Below, one piece after another: positions 16,576 through 25,298 of a stretch of 64,000 nucleotides of DNA. A program made the position numbers and the translations under genes. Under the pieces are notes generated by a model that did not search any database, had not been told where the DNA came from, and saw only the letters and a program-made list of their open reading frames with translations. The stretch spans positions 186,001-250,000 of the forward strand of contig CAWBTC010000018.1 of assembly GCA_963791635.1 (NCBI GenBank). The letters are read 5' to 3'. Positions within the stretch are counted from its first letter, which is position 1. The number at the start of each line of letters is the position of its first letter. The stretch is from VFMC01 sp963791635. GTDB taxonomy: Bacteria; Actinomycetota; Acidimicrobiia; Acidimicrobiales; Ilumatobacteraceae.

Positions 16576-16752
16576 CGCGCAGACGCTGGCGACCGCCCAC
16601 CGAACGGCGCACGCGGGCAGACGCGCCGCCTCGTCCGGCCCATTCTCCGCTCACCCCGGTTCGGCCGCGCCTGCACCAGCGGTGGATCACCGAGCGCACA
16701 TCGGCACGCGTCACGCCCGCCTCCAGCAGATGCACGCAATCGCCACACGCCG

Positions 16753-16779
16753 GAAACAGATCGGCGACGAGCGGGAAAC
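16753..16779. promoter_or_regulatory. GlnR-like box upstream of amtB (copy 1)
   Basis: GAAAC (16753-16757), GCGAC (16764-16768) and GAAAC (16775-16779) are spaced exactly 11 bp apart, the GAAAC-N6-GTnAC-N6 pattern recognised by actinobacterial GlnR; the middle half-site has one mismatch. It lies about 95-120 bp upstream of the amtB GTG. The rest of the 16576-16874 gap contains nothing else I can identify apart from an AGGAGGT ribosome-binding site at 16864-16870. Confidence 0.5.
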
Positions 16780-16874
16780 GTGTCTCTCTTACCGTTCGCC
16801 CGACTCGCCCCAGCGTTGCGTCGAGCAGCCCATCACGCCCCTACACCCCAATTCGCGTTCCGCAGGAGGTACAC

Positions 16875-18311
16875 GTGCGATCACGTCCCGCACTCAAATA
16901 CATCGTCGGTGGTCTCATCGGCGCAGCCGTTCCCGCTCTGTTGGTCACCGGCTCGGCTTTCGCCGAGGAGAAGGAGCCGATCCAGCTCCTCACCGAGTCG
17001 ACGAACCTGTTGTGGATCGTCATCGGCGCCACGTTGGTGATCTTCATGCAAGCCGGCTTCGCACTCGTCGAGACCGGCTTCACCCAGAAGAAGAACGCTG
17101 CCGAAGTGATGAGCACGAACTTCGCCATCTTCGGTCTCGGCTTCGTGGGTTTCCTGTTCATCGGATTCCCACTCGCCTTCGGCGGCTTCAGCTACCCGGG
17201 CTACTTCGGACTCGACGCCCCCATGAACGGCGATCCACTCATCGGCTCCGGCAACTGGGCTTTCCTCTGGCACGGATGGGAGCACCTCGGCGACAACGCA
17301 TCGCCCGCGCTGCTCGCGTTCTTCCTCTACATGGTCGCATTCATGGACACCGTGGCGACCATCCCCACTGGCTCCATGGCAGAACGGTGGAAGTGGAAGA
17401 GCTTCGTGATCTGGGGCTTGTTCTGCGGCGCGTTCTACTACCCCGTGTTCGCAGCATGGACCTGGGGTGGGGGTTGGCTGGCCAAGACCTGGGACACCAT
17501 GGGCCTCGGTGCCGGATACGTCGACTTCGCCGGCTCCGGCGTGGTACATGCTGTGGGTGGTGTGGCCGCGTTGGCTGGCGCGATGGTGCTCGGCCCCCGC
17601 ATCGGCAAGTTCGGAGCCGACGGCAAGCCGAGGGCGATCCCCGGCCACAACATCCCGATGGCCATCACCGGCTGCTTCATCCTGTTGTTCGGCTGGTTCG
17701 GCTTCAACGCTGCCTCGACGTTCGCCTCCAGCGACATCCGGTTCGCGACCGTCGCCACGAACACTGCGATTGCTGCTGCTGTCGGCTCTGTCGTGGCGAT
17801 GTTCTACATCACGCAGCGCACTGGCAAGCCTGACCCAGGCATGATGGTGAACGGCATGCTCGCCGGCCTCGTGGCGATCACTGCTCCTTGTGCGTTCGTG
17901 GCCCCATGGTCGGCAGCGCTCATCGGAGCACTTGCTGCCGTCATCGTGATCGAGGCGGTCTTCTTCCTCGAGAAGAAGGGCATCGACGATCCGGTCGGCG
18001 CCATTGCAGTCCACGGCGTCGGCGGCATCTTCGGTGTGCTGAGCGTCGGCATCTTCTCGAATGGCAAGTACGGCGGCGCCTGGAACGGCTCTGACGTCGA
18101 AGGCGTCAAGGGCATCCTCTACGGCGATGGCGGCCAGCTCGGGGCACAGGCTCTGGGCGCGCTCGTCATCTGCACCGTGATCTTCGGGTTCGCCTTCGCC
18201 TTCTTCAGCATCCAGAACAAGTACACCAAGGGTGGCATCCGGGTGACCGAGGACATCGAGATCTCCGGCGTGGACATCCCCGAGATGGGCGTCGCGGCCT
18301 ACAACGACTGA
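16875..18311 (+). CDS. amtB: Ammonium transporter with N-terminal signal peptide
   Basis: The 478-residue protein begins with a signal peptide (KYIVGGLIGAAVPALLVTGSAFA, cut near residue 30) followed by 11 Amt/Mep/Rh transmembrane helices. The two pore histidines sit in VVHAVGGVAAL and IAVHGVGGIFG. A long extracytoplasmic loop and the charged C-terminal tail (RVTEDIEISGVDIPE) are typical of actinobacterial Amt proteins. It imports ammonium and is normally plugged by a PII trimer when nitrogen is plentiful. A strong AGGAGGT precedes the GTG start, and a frameshifted PII gene follows 219 bp later. Confidence 0.95.
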   Translation: MRSRPALKYIVGGLIGAAVPALLVTGSAFAEEKEPIQLLTESTNLLWIVIGATLVIFMQAGFALVETGFTQKKNAAEVMSTNFAIFGLGFVGFLFIGFPLAFGGFSYPGYFGLDAPMNGDPLIGSGNWAFLWHGWEHLGDNASPALLAFFLYMVAFMDTVATIPTGSMAERWKWKSFVIWGLFCGAFYYPVFAAWTWGGGWLAKTWDTMGLGAGYVDFAGSGVVHAVGGVAALAGAMVLGPRIGKFGADGKPRAIPGHNIPMAITGCFILLFGWFGFNAASTFASSDIRFATVATNTAIAAAVGSVVAMFYITQRTGKPDPGMMVNGMLAGLVAITAPCAFVAPWSAALIGALAAVIVIEAVFFLEKKGIDDPVGAIAVHGVGGIFGVLSVGIFSNGKYGGAWNGSDVEGVKGILYGDGGQLGAQALGALVICTVIFGFAFAFFSIQNKYTKGGIRVTEDIEISGVDIPEMGVAAYND

Positions 18312-18530
18312 CACCTCGACCCAGTCACCCCAATCACCAGGCCCTTGGCGGGGGCCATGAGCTGAACGGCGTGCCGTTCATGCGCACGGGGATCGGAACC
18401 GGAAACGCCGGTCCCCGGTAGGGGCAGTCCCCGGGTCGTCTCCCACTCCAACATCTGGGCGTGAGAGTCGACCCGGGGGCGTTCCGGCCACACGATCTAC
18501 ACTTTTCTCACACGGAGGCTTCCGAAGGAC

Positions 18531-18870
18531 ATGAAACTCATCACAGCCATCATCAAGCCGTTCAAGGTCGACGACGTCAAGGACGCGTTGAAGGCGATCG
18601 GCATCCAAGGGCTCACGGTCGGCGAGGTCCGCGGCTTCGGCCGTCAGGGCGGCCACACCGAGACCTACCGAGGTGCGGAGTACAAGATCGACTTCGTCCC
18701 GAAGATCCAACTCGAGCTCGTCGTCGACGATGCCGTGGCCGACGAGCGCGATCGAGGCGATCACCTCGAGTGCTGCGACCGGCAAGATCGGCGACGGCAA
18801 GATCTGGGTCACCACGGTCGAGCGTCTGATCCGCATTCGCACGGGCGAAGAGGGCACCGACGCCATCTGA
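18531..18870 (+). pseudogene. glnB: PII signal protein GlnB, broken by a +1 frameshift
   Basis: From ATG 18531 the frame encodes a perfect PII start (MKLITAIIKPFKVDD, T-loop GGHTETYRGAEY with the uridylylation tyrosine at 51). Near codon 72 (18744-18750) one extra base shifts the frame. The rest of PII, TGKIGDGKIWVTTVERLIRI through TDAI, continues in the +1 frame to the stop at 18868-18870. Compared with the intact PII at 22135-22473 this segment is 61 nt instead of 60. Either the gene is inactive or the assembly has an inserted base. The ATG follows a GAAGGA ribosome-binding site. Confidence 0.88.
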
Positions 18871-19007
18871 CATCGTCCCGGCCGGCACCGACGGGTCGCC
18901 GAGCACGACACCATCGATCCGAGGGCGGTCCGGTCAGCCGGACCGCCCTCGGGTGCGTCCGGGGTGCGTGGGGTCGTGCGTCCGGGGTGCGTGGGGTCGT
19001 GCGTCGT

Positions 19008-21347
19008 TCAGGCGAGCGCTGACGTGAGGCACTCACGCAGATCGCCATGGCTGGCCGCCGGCAGCTTGCCATCGGGGCACTCGACGTAGAACACGTCCAC
19101 GACCTCGTGGCCGAGCGTCGCGACCTTCGCCGAGCGGATGTCGTAGCCAGCGCCTGCGAGCGCATGCGAGAGCCGGTACAGCGTGGCGGGCGCATCAGGG
19201 GCGCGGACGTCGATCATCGTCATCGAGTCGGACGCCTCGTTGCTGATCAACACCTCGAAGCGGGGCAGCACCGCCGACGTGGCGCGACGCGACTTGCCCA
19301 TGCTCTTGATCCGCTGCTCGAGCCGGGCGTCGATGTCCACGTCACCGGACAGCACGCCGCGCAGGTCGTGGGCGAACTTCGACCAGTTCGGAGCGGTGCC
19401 GTTCGCACGCAGGATCCGGAACTCGTCGACCGCCGTACCATCAGCACCGGTGAACGCTTCGGCGCCGACGACGTCGAGACCGTGCAGGGCCAGGGTGCCG
19501 GCGATCAGGGAGAACAGACCGCGGCGGTCGGCGCTGGCGATCCGCAGCATCTCGAAATCGCCGATCGACTCGTGTTCGATCAGCACCCCTCCACCAGCCT
19601 GCACCTGGTCGACCAGGTGTGAGAAGCGACTGTCGAGCGGTGTGGTGTCGCTCGGGTGGTGCTCGCCACGAATCGACATCGACACGGCGTGCACGAGTTC
19701 GTCGATCAGGGTGGCCTTCCACGACGACCACGCCGCCGGTCCGGTCGCTCGGCTGTCGGCCTCCGTGAGCGCCACCAGCAACTCGAGCGTGACCTGATCG
19801 CCGACGGCAGCGGCGACGTTCGCAGCCGTGCGCGGATCGGAGAGGTCGCGCCGGGTGGCGGTCTCCGACAGCAGCAGATGGTGCTCGATCAGCGCGCGCA
19901 CCACGGCGACGTCGTCGGGAGGGAAGCCCATGCGTTCGCCGATCGAGTCGACGAGTTCGACGCCGGCCTCGGTGTGATCACCGGGGTAGCCCTTGCCGAT
20001 GTCGTGGAGGAGCGCGCCAACGAGCAACAGGTCGGGACGCGACACGCCACGCATCAGCTCGCCGGCGTTGGCCACGGTCTGGAGGAGGTGACGGTCGACG
20101 GTGTAGGTGTGGAACGCGTTGCGCTGTGGTCGGCTGCGCACCGCCCGCCACTCGGGGAGGTAGCGGCTGAAGAGGTCGTAGCGCTCCAACGCCTCGACGG
20201 CGTGAACCATCGGCTGGCCAGCTCCCAGCAGGCTGAGGAATGCACGACGGGTGCGTTCGGTCCAGAGCTCACCGGGCTCCGAACCGCGGCTCGCCATCAT
20301 CCGCAGCGATCGAGCGCTGATCGGGTAGCCGGCATGCGCGGCGGCGGCGGCCATGCGAAACACGAACGACTGCTCGTCGACATCGGCGTCGGCGATGATC
20401 TGCGCCTCGTCGTCGATCACCGTCACGCCGGCGACGTGATCGGGCAGCTGCTTCGACGAACCCTTGCCGCTGCGTTTCACCAGACGGTCCACCCGGCGCC
20501 AGAAGCGCTCCGTGGCCCATTCGATGGAGTGCGCAGCCGACGAGACCTCCAACATCAGCGCGTCGGCATCGAAGTAGCCCATCGCCTCAGCGACGCGGTC
20601 CTGGTCCTGCAGCAGCAGCGTGTTCACAAACCGTCCGGTCGCGCGGTGCAGTTCACAGCGCACGGCGAGGAGCACCTCCGCCGGTCCGGCGAGATCCTCG
20701 AACGGACCCTCGAGCGCGGAGCTGACGTCGGGGCGATCCATCGCGAGCGCCCACCGGATCATGTCGTAGTCGCGTAGTCCGCCACGTCCGTCCTTGAGAT
20801 CCGGTTCGAGCAATGACGCGACGTCGCCGAGGCGCTGCCACCGCAGCTGCGCCGACTCGTGGAGCCGTTGGAGCCAGACCATCGGCCTGCGGCGCCACTG
20901 CTCGAGCGCGTCGTGTTGGAGTCGTTGCACGAGATCCGCATCGCCGGCAAGGCAGCGAAGGCGAAGGATCGTCGTCGCGCTCTCGAGGTCGTCGCTTCCC
21001 AGACCGAGCAGGCTCTTGGTGGTGTGCACCGCGGGACTGAGCTTGATGCCGCCGTCCCAGAACGGATACCAGAGGCCTTCGGCGATGCTGCGCACCTGTG
21101 CGTCGTTCGCCTTGTTCGGGTGCACCAGGACGACGTCGATGTCGCTGCCGGGGCAGAGCACGCCACCTGCGTACCCACCGGTGGCCATGAGCGCCCACCC
21201 GGACGGCAGCCCGGAGGCGAGGCTCTCGAACCAGGAGTCGGCTTGCTGCGAGAGCCGCCTCGCGAGGCCGCGTCCGGCGAGGTCGGCGTCGTTGACGAGC
21301 TGCGTGCGCAGCCGCTTGATGGTGGCTGCGTCGATCGGCTGGGCCAT
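19008..21347 (-). CDS. glnD: PII uridylyltransferase / uridylyl-removing enzyme GlnD
   Basis: A 779-residue GlnD with the normal domain order. The nucleotidyltransferase motif GGYAGG...GSDIDVVLVH (residues 57-76; D69 and D71 bind metal) is followed by a helical GlnD domain (LLEPDLKDGRGGLRDYDMIRWA), an intact HD hydrolase (FHTYTVDRH, LLHDIGKG, EHH) and two ACT domains (ADRRGLFSLIAGTLALHG; DAPATLYRLSHALAGAGY). It uridylylates PII at Tyr51 when glutamine is low and removes UMP when it is high. It sits between two amt-PII pairs in opposite orientation, and shares its HD-ACT-ACT tail with the antiporter fusion at 13.9-16.6 kb. Confidence 0.95.
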   Translation of the reverse strand: MAQPIDAATIKRLRTQLVNDADLAGRGLARRLSQQADSWFESLASGLPSGWALMATGGYAGGVLCPGSDIDVVLVHPNKANDAQVRSIAEGLWYPFWDGGIKLSPAVHTTKSLLGLGSDDLESATTILRLRCLAGDADLVQRLQHDALEQWRRRPMVWLQRLHESAQLRWQRLGDVASLLEPDLKDGRGGLRDYDMIRWALAMDRPDVSSALEGPFEDLAGPAEVLLAVRCELHRATGRFVNTLLLQDQDRVAEAMGYFDADALMLEVSSAAHSIEWATERFWRRVDRLVKRSGKGSSKQLPDHVAGVTVIDDEAQIIADADVDEQSFVFRMAAAAAHAGYPISARSLRMMASRGSEPGELWTERTRRAFLSLLGAGQPMVHAVEALERYDLFSRYLPEWRAVRSRPQRNAFHTYTVDRHLLQTVANAGELMRGVSRPDLLLVGALLHDIGKGYPGDHTEAGVELVDSIGERMGFPPDDVAVVRALIEHHLLLSETATRRDLSDPRTAANVAAAVGDQVTLELLVALTEADSRATGPAAWSSWKATLIDELVHAVSMSIRGEHHPSDTTPLDSRFSHLVDQVQAGGGVLIEHESIGDFEMLRIASADRRGLFSLIAGTLALHGLDVVGAEAFTGADGTAVDEFRILRANGTAPNWSKFAHDLRGVLSGDVDIDARLEQRIKSMGKSRRATSAVLPRFEVLISNEASDSMTMIDVRAPDAPATLYRLSHALAGAGYDIRSAKVATLGHEVVDVFYVECPDGKLPAASHGDLRECLTSALA

Positions 21348-21412
21348 CGTCAGCGCCCTCGTCGCCGACGTGACCCGGCAGGTGATCCGGATCGTGGGCG
21401 TGCGCGTGAAAC

Positions 21413-21440
21413 CATCTCGACAGTCTCACGTGTCGAGATG
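21413..21440. promoter_or_regulatory. 10-bp inverted repeat upstream of glnD
   Basis: CATCTCGACA (21413-21422) and TGTCGAGATG (21431-21440) are perfect arms around an 8-bp spacer. The repeat is 66 bp upstream of the glnD start and 77 bp before the damaged GlnR-like gene, so it could be an operator for either divergent gene. A GAAAC half-site overlaps its left edge at 21408-21412. Confidence 0.45.
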
Positions 21441-21516
21441 TCCGAGCGCACCATCTTGTGCTTCGCGTTCATCGACGCTTCTCGGAGCTGAAACACATCG
21501 TTCGTACCGTGCAGAT

Positions 21517-22078
21517 GTGATCCCGTCCGACCGACGAGCTCGAAGATCTCGCTGAGCGAGCCGGGGTGGAGCTCGTGGGGTGGCCTACCGACCAGAGCCT
21601 GCGCCAGCAGCCTCGCCAGGGCGGGAGTGCCGCGCCTGCTCCTGGTCGCCCACGACGCCGAGGCGCCGTCGGCACTCGGGTTGGACGAGGACTGGGTTCG
21701 AATGCCCGCCGAGCAAGGGCGACGTCATCGCCCGACTTCAGCGCCTGGCCAGCGTGCTCGAACGGCTCGAGCACGATCATCCCGTCGTCGACCGGAACCA
21801 CATCGTGCACTTCGGCGGCATGAGCGTGGTGCTCAGCGCCGGCGCAGGCCGCGTTCGTCTCGGTGCTGCTGGAGCAGCCAGGTCGGGTGGCCGACCGTGC
21901 ACGACTGGAGGCCGTCGCTGTGGCCGGACGGCGCACCGGGGCCGAAGGCGCTCGACGGTGTGGTGTTCCGCGTTCGCCGGCGACTCCAGGGTCTCGGACT
22001 CGTGATCCGCAGCGCGCAGGGACGCGGCTTCTCCCTTGCCGCGAACGACTCGGGAAACGACCAGCGGACGGCCGTCTG
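21517..22078 (+). pseudogene. GlnR-like winged-helix response regulator, multiple +1 frameshifts
   Basis: Pieces in successive frames join into one ~185-residue OmpR/GlnR-like protein. Beginning at GTG 21517 they are DELEDLAERAGVELVGW, then VPRLLLVAHDAEAPSALGLD (around 21625), GDVIARLQRLASVLERLEHD (21718), AAFVSVLLEQPGRVADRARL (21848) and the winged helix ALDGVVFRVRRRL...IRSAQGRGFSLA (21950-22045). Each junction is a net +1 shift. The N-terminal half lacks an obvious phospho-acceptor aspartate, as in atypical GlnR receivers. Its place between glnD and glnK fits a nitrogen regulator. It may be intact in the organism if these are assembly insertions. Confidence 0.65.
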
Positions 22079-22134
22079 AACGGCGAAGGGCACGCTGTGC
22101 CGCACGGTCGAGGATGCAACTCCGAGCCCACCCC

Positions 22135-22473
22135 CTAGATGGCGTCGACGCCGGATTCACCGGTGCGGATCCGCACGATCTGATCGATGTTGCTGACCCA
22201 GATCTTGCCGTCACCGATCTTGCCGGTTCTGGCCGCCTCGGAGATGGCGCCGACGATCTGGTCGACGGCGTCGTCGGCGACGACGATCTCGAGGCGGACC
22301 TTCGGGACGAAGTCGATGCGATACTCGGCACCTCGGTACACCTCGGTGTGACCGCCCTGGCGACCGAACCCTCGGACCTCGCCGACGGTGATGCCGCTGA
22401 TGCCGGCCGACTGGAGCGCCGACTTGACCTCGTCGAGCTTGAACGGCTTGACGATTGCGGTGATGAGCTTCAT
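22135..22473 (-). CDS. glnK: PII signal protein (GlnK/GlnB), intact
   Basis: A 112-residue complete PII protein with T-loop tyrosine Y51 in EVYRGAEY, the 2-oxoglutarate/ATP loop TGKIGDGKIWV and the C-terminal RIRTGESGVDAI. It binds ATP, ADP and 2-oxoglutarate and controls Amt gating and nitrogen enzymes. It follows amtB copy 2 by 61 bp on the same strand, the classic amtB-glnK order, so GlnK here is the likely partner of that channel. It is the only readable PII gene in the window. The GlnD gene is close by. Confidence 0.95.
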   Translation of the reverse strand: MKLITAIVKPFKLDEVKSALQSAGISGITVGEVRGFGRQGGHTEVYRGAEYRIDFVPKVRLEIVVADDAVDQIVGAISEAARTGKIGDGKIWVSNIDQIVRIRTGESGVDAI

Positions 22474-22534
22474 GTGGTGCTCCTGATCCGTTCCTGTTGG
22501 GTTGCGGTTCGTTCGTCGCTCGGGTTCGGACGGA

Positions 22535-23755
22535 TCAGCCGAGCGAACCGGAGTGGTAGGCGGTCTCGCTGTGCAGCGCGAGGTCGAGCCCAGTTGCCTC
22601 GGACTCATCGTCGACACGGACACCGATCGTGACGGCGAGCACCTTCATGATGGCGAAGGTGACCACGAACGACCAGACGATCGCGGCACCGTTGGCGAGC
22701 GCCTGCTCGAGGAGCAGCTCGATGTTGCCGCCGTAGAAGACGCCCTCCATGAACGAACCGCCGAAGAACTCCGGGTTGGCGAAGAACCCGATGAGGAGCG
22801 AGCCGACGAGCCCGCCGACGAAGTGGACGCCGACCACGTCGAGCGCATCGTCGTAGCCCGCCTTGACTTTGAGCTTGACGGCATAGCAGCACACGACACC
22901 GGCGACGAGCCCGATCCAGATCGGACTCATGCCTGACACGTAACCCGCTGCCGGGGTGATCGCGACGAGGCCGGCGACGATGCCCGACGCGGCACCCAGG
23001 TTGGTCGGGTGGCCGTCACGCAGCCATTCGACGACGACCCAGGCGAGCCCGGCCGCTGCAGCAGCGAGAAAGGTGTTCATGAACGCTTGAACGGCCTGGC
23101 CATTGGCAGCAAGCGCCGAGCCGGCGTTGAATCCGAACCAGCCGAACCACAAGATGCCGGTCCCGATCATCACCAACGGCATCGAGTGCGGCGGATGGCC
23201 CTCGGTGGGCCAGCCCTTGCGCTTGCCGAGCACGAGGACAGCCGCAAGTGCGGCAATGCCGGCATTGACGTGGATCGCGGTGCCACCGGCGAAGTCGAGC
23301 GAGCCGCGCTGGCCGAGCCAGCCGCCGTAGACCCACTTGAACACCGGCACGTAGACCAGCAGCGACCACAACGGGACGAAGATCGCCCACGCCGAGAACT
23401 TCATGCGGTCGGCCACGGCACCGGAGATCAGCGCCGGCGTGATCGCCGCGAACATGCCGAGGAACGCAATGGTCGCGAGCGTGCCTCCTGCGTCGTCGCC
23501 GAGGATGCCGATGCCGTTCAGGAAGGCGTTGTCGAACCCGCCGATGTAGTCGTTGCCGAACGGCGCCTGTGACAACGAATACCCGACCACGACCCACAGG
23601 ATCGGGACGATCAGGACGCAGTAGAAGTTCATCATCAGCATGTTGAGGACGTTTCGTCCTCGGTCCATGCCGCCGTAGAAGAAGGCCAGGCCGGGCGTCA
23701 TGAACAGCACCATTGCTGCCGACACCAGGACCCAGGCGACGTTTCCGCTTTCCAT
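22535..23755 (-). CDS. amtB: Ammonium transporter, copy 2
   Basis: A 406-residue Amt protein without a signal peptide, starting with the first membrane helix (NVAWVLVSAAMVLFMTPGLAFFYGG). The pore histidines are in AIHVNAGIAAL and GVHFVGGLVG, and the conserved WFGWFGFNAGSA segment is present. ATG 23755 is preferred because GGAG lies 8 nt upstream and homology begins there; an in-frame start at 23806 is possible. It is co-directional with glnK. A GAAAC-N6-GTAAC box lies 84 bp upstream. It differs clearly from copy 1, so it is not a recent duplicate. Confidence 0.93.
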   Translation of the reverse strand: MESGNVAWVLVSAAMVLFMTPGLAFFYGGMDRGRNVLNMLMMNFYCVLIVPILWVVVGYSLSQAPFGNDYIGGFDNAFLNGIGILGDDAGGTLATIAFLGMFAAITPALISGAVADRMKFSAWAIFVPLWSLLVYVPVFKWVYGGWLGQRGSLDFAGGTAIHVNAGIAALAAVLVLGKRKGWPTEGHPPHSMPLVMIGTGILWFGWFGFNAGSALAANGQAVQAFMNTFLAAAAAGLAWVVVEWLRDGHPTNLGAASGIVAGLVAITPAAGYVSGMSPIWIGLVAGVVCCYAVKLKVKAGYDDALDVVGVHFVGGLVGSLLIGFFANPEFFGGSFMEGVFYGGNIELLLEQALANGAAIVWSFVVTFAIMKVLAVTIGVRVDDESEATGLDLALHSETAYHSGSLG

Positions 23756-23838
23756 CAGTGCTCCGAGGGATGGGGTGCCGAGCGTCACCGGAGACGCACC
23801 GCACATGGGTAGGGGCCTGCGCACACTCCCGCGGAACT

Positions 23839-23854
23839 GTTACGTGTCTGTTTC
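23839..23854 (-). promoter_or_regulatory. GlnR-like box upstream of amtB copy 2
   Basis: On the minus strand the sequence reads GAAACagacacGTAAC, a perfect GAAAC-N6-GTAAC arrangement matching the actinobacterial GlnR half-site consensus. It is 84 bp upstream of the amtB ATG. Together with the similar box upstream of amtB copy 1 it suggests both channels share a nitrogen regulator. Confidence 0.55.
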
Positions 23855-23995
23855 AGGCGTGCCGCACCACCGTGAACAAACGGTTCGTCGACGAGGCGTC
23901 CCGACGATCGACCCGCCCGACGGTGTCAGCGATGGCGCACACCGCATCCGCGCTCGACGACTCAGCCCGACGCGACGTGTGCCTAGAGTCGAGGC

Positions 23996-25246
23996 GTGAC
24001 CGTGACAGAGCCTGCACCCCCTTCTTCACCTGGCGCCGACGCACCGAAGGCCGAGCGATGGACCGCACAGTGGAAGGAGCTCTACGCCGAGGTGATCACC
24101 ACCGGGCTGTGCACCGGATGCGCCGGATGCGTCGTCACGTGCCCCCATGACGTCATCGGCTACGAGCACGAGGAGGGCAAGTACAAGCCGTTCCACCTCG
24201 AAGAGGAACTCGGCCTCGACAACTGCATCCATGGGGAGAAAGGCTGCACCACGTGCACCCGCGCATGTCCCCGGTTCAGGGCATGGGAGCCGGCAGCGGA
24301 CATGCACCTGTTCGGTCGAGTTCGCGAACCGAACGAGATGTCGGGCATCTGGCGCCAACTGCTGCTCACTCGCGCCGCGAACGATGAGGAGCACACGAAG
24401 GGCCAAGACGGCGGCTTCGTCTCGGCGATGCTCAACTGGCTGCTCGAGCACGACTACATCGAGGCGGCACTCGTGAGCGGCGTCGAGGCCGACGACGCAT
24501 GGAAGGCCAAGCCCGTCGTGGTCGCCAACCGCGACGAGGTGCTCGCCACCGCGGGCAGCCGCTACACCTACTGCGCGAACCCGCTCGCACTTCCCGAAGC
24601 GAAAGCGCGCGGCTTCAGTCGGCTCGCACTCGTCGGCATGGGCTGCCAGACCTCGTCACCGCCGGTGATGTGGGACCGCAAGGCCGGCAAGGTGAGCAAG
24701 CCGTTCCTGTTCAACATCGGGCTGCTCTGCTCGAAGACCTTCGACGACGCGATCTTCCCCGAACTGTTCGAGGCCAAGTACGGCCTGAAGAAGCAGGACA
24801 TGGTGAAGATGAACATCAAGGGCGTCTTCCAGATCTGGATGAAGGACGGCTCGTACCACGAGATCGATCTCAAGGAGTGCCACAAGTGGACGCGTGAGGG
24901 CTGCAAGAACTGCCCCGACTTCGCAGCAGAGCACTCCGACATCGCCACTGGCGGCATCGGCAAGGACAACGACTGGACGCTCACGATCGTGCGCACCGAG
25001 CTCGGCGAAGAGGTGATCAACCGGATGATCGCCGATGGCACCATCATCGCCCGCCCCGCCCAGGAGGACGAGGTCGCGATGAAGCTGTTGCGCACCCTTT
25101 CGATCGTGAGCCGTCGCCGTTGGCCCGAGTTCGCCGACCGAGCTCCGAGCGTGGGCGTCCCACCGCCGAAGAAGAAGGAGCCGGCCCCGGTCCCCGCGGC
25201 AGACGCAGCTCCCGCCCCAGACGACGCGGCACCTGCAGCCGGCTGA
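23996..25246 (+). CDS. FrhB/FdhB-like (coenzyme F420 hydrogenase/dehydrogenase beta) iron-sulfur protein
   Basis: This 416-residue protein has two cysteine clusters near the N-terminus: C39-x2-C42-x2-C45-x3-C49 and C77-x6-C84-x2-C87-x3-C91, both able to hold [4Fe-4S] centres. The FrhB-type flavin domain follows, with GGFVSAMLNWLLEHD, LVGMGCQTSSPP, NIGLLCSKTFDD and the late cysteines EGCKNCPDF. Relatives move electrons between F420H2 and iron-sulfur partners. The C-terminal 40 residues are Pro/Ala-rich and disordered. Start is GTG 23996. The gene stands alone between amtB copy 2 (divergent) and the E1 gene (convergent), so its partner is unknown. Confidence 0.85.
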   Translation: MTVTEPAPPSSPGADAPKAERWTAQWKELYAEVITTGLCTGCAGCVVTCPHDVIGYEHEEGKYKPFHLEEELGLDNCIHGEKGCTTCTRACPRFRAWEPAADMHLFGRVREPNEMSGIWRQLLLTRAANDEEHTKGQDGGFVSAMLNWLLEHDYIEAALVSGVEADDAWKAKPVVVANRDEVLATAGSRYTYCANPLALPEAKARGFSRLALVGMGCQTSSPPVMWDRKAGKVSKPFLFNIGLLCSKTFDDAIFPELFEAKYGLKKQDMVKMNIKGVFQIWMKDGSYHEIDLKECHKWTREGCKNCPDFAAEHSDIATGGIGKDNDWTLTIVRTELGEEVINRMIADGTIIARPAQEDEVAMKLLRTLSIVSRRRWPEFADRAPSVGVPPPKKKEPAPVPAADAAPAPDDAAPAAG

Positions 25247-25298
25247 GTCCTCGCTCAGCGCACCGCCACGTTCGCCGCGGCGGCGACCGCAGCACGCA

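Noticed and set aside
18531..18870. Programmed +1 frameshifting in glnB
   Set aside because: No shift-prone heptamer, rare-codon or stop context is seen at the junction, PII is not known to use it, and the same type of shift occurs in unrelated genes here.
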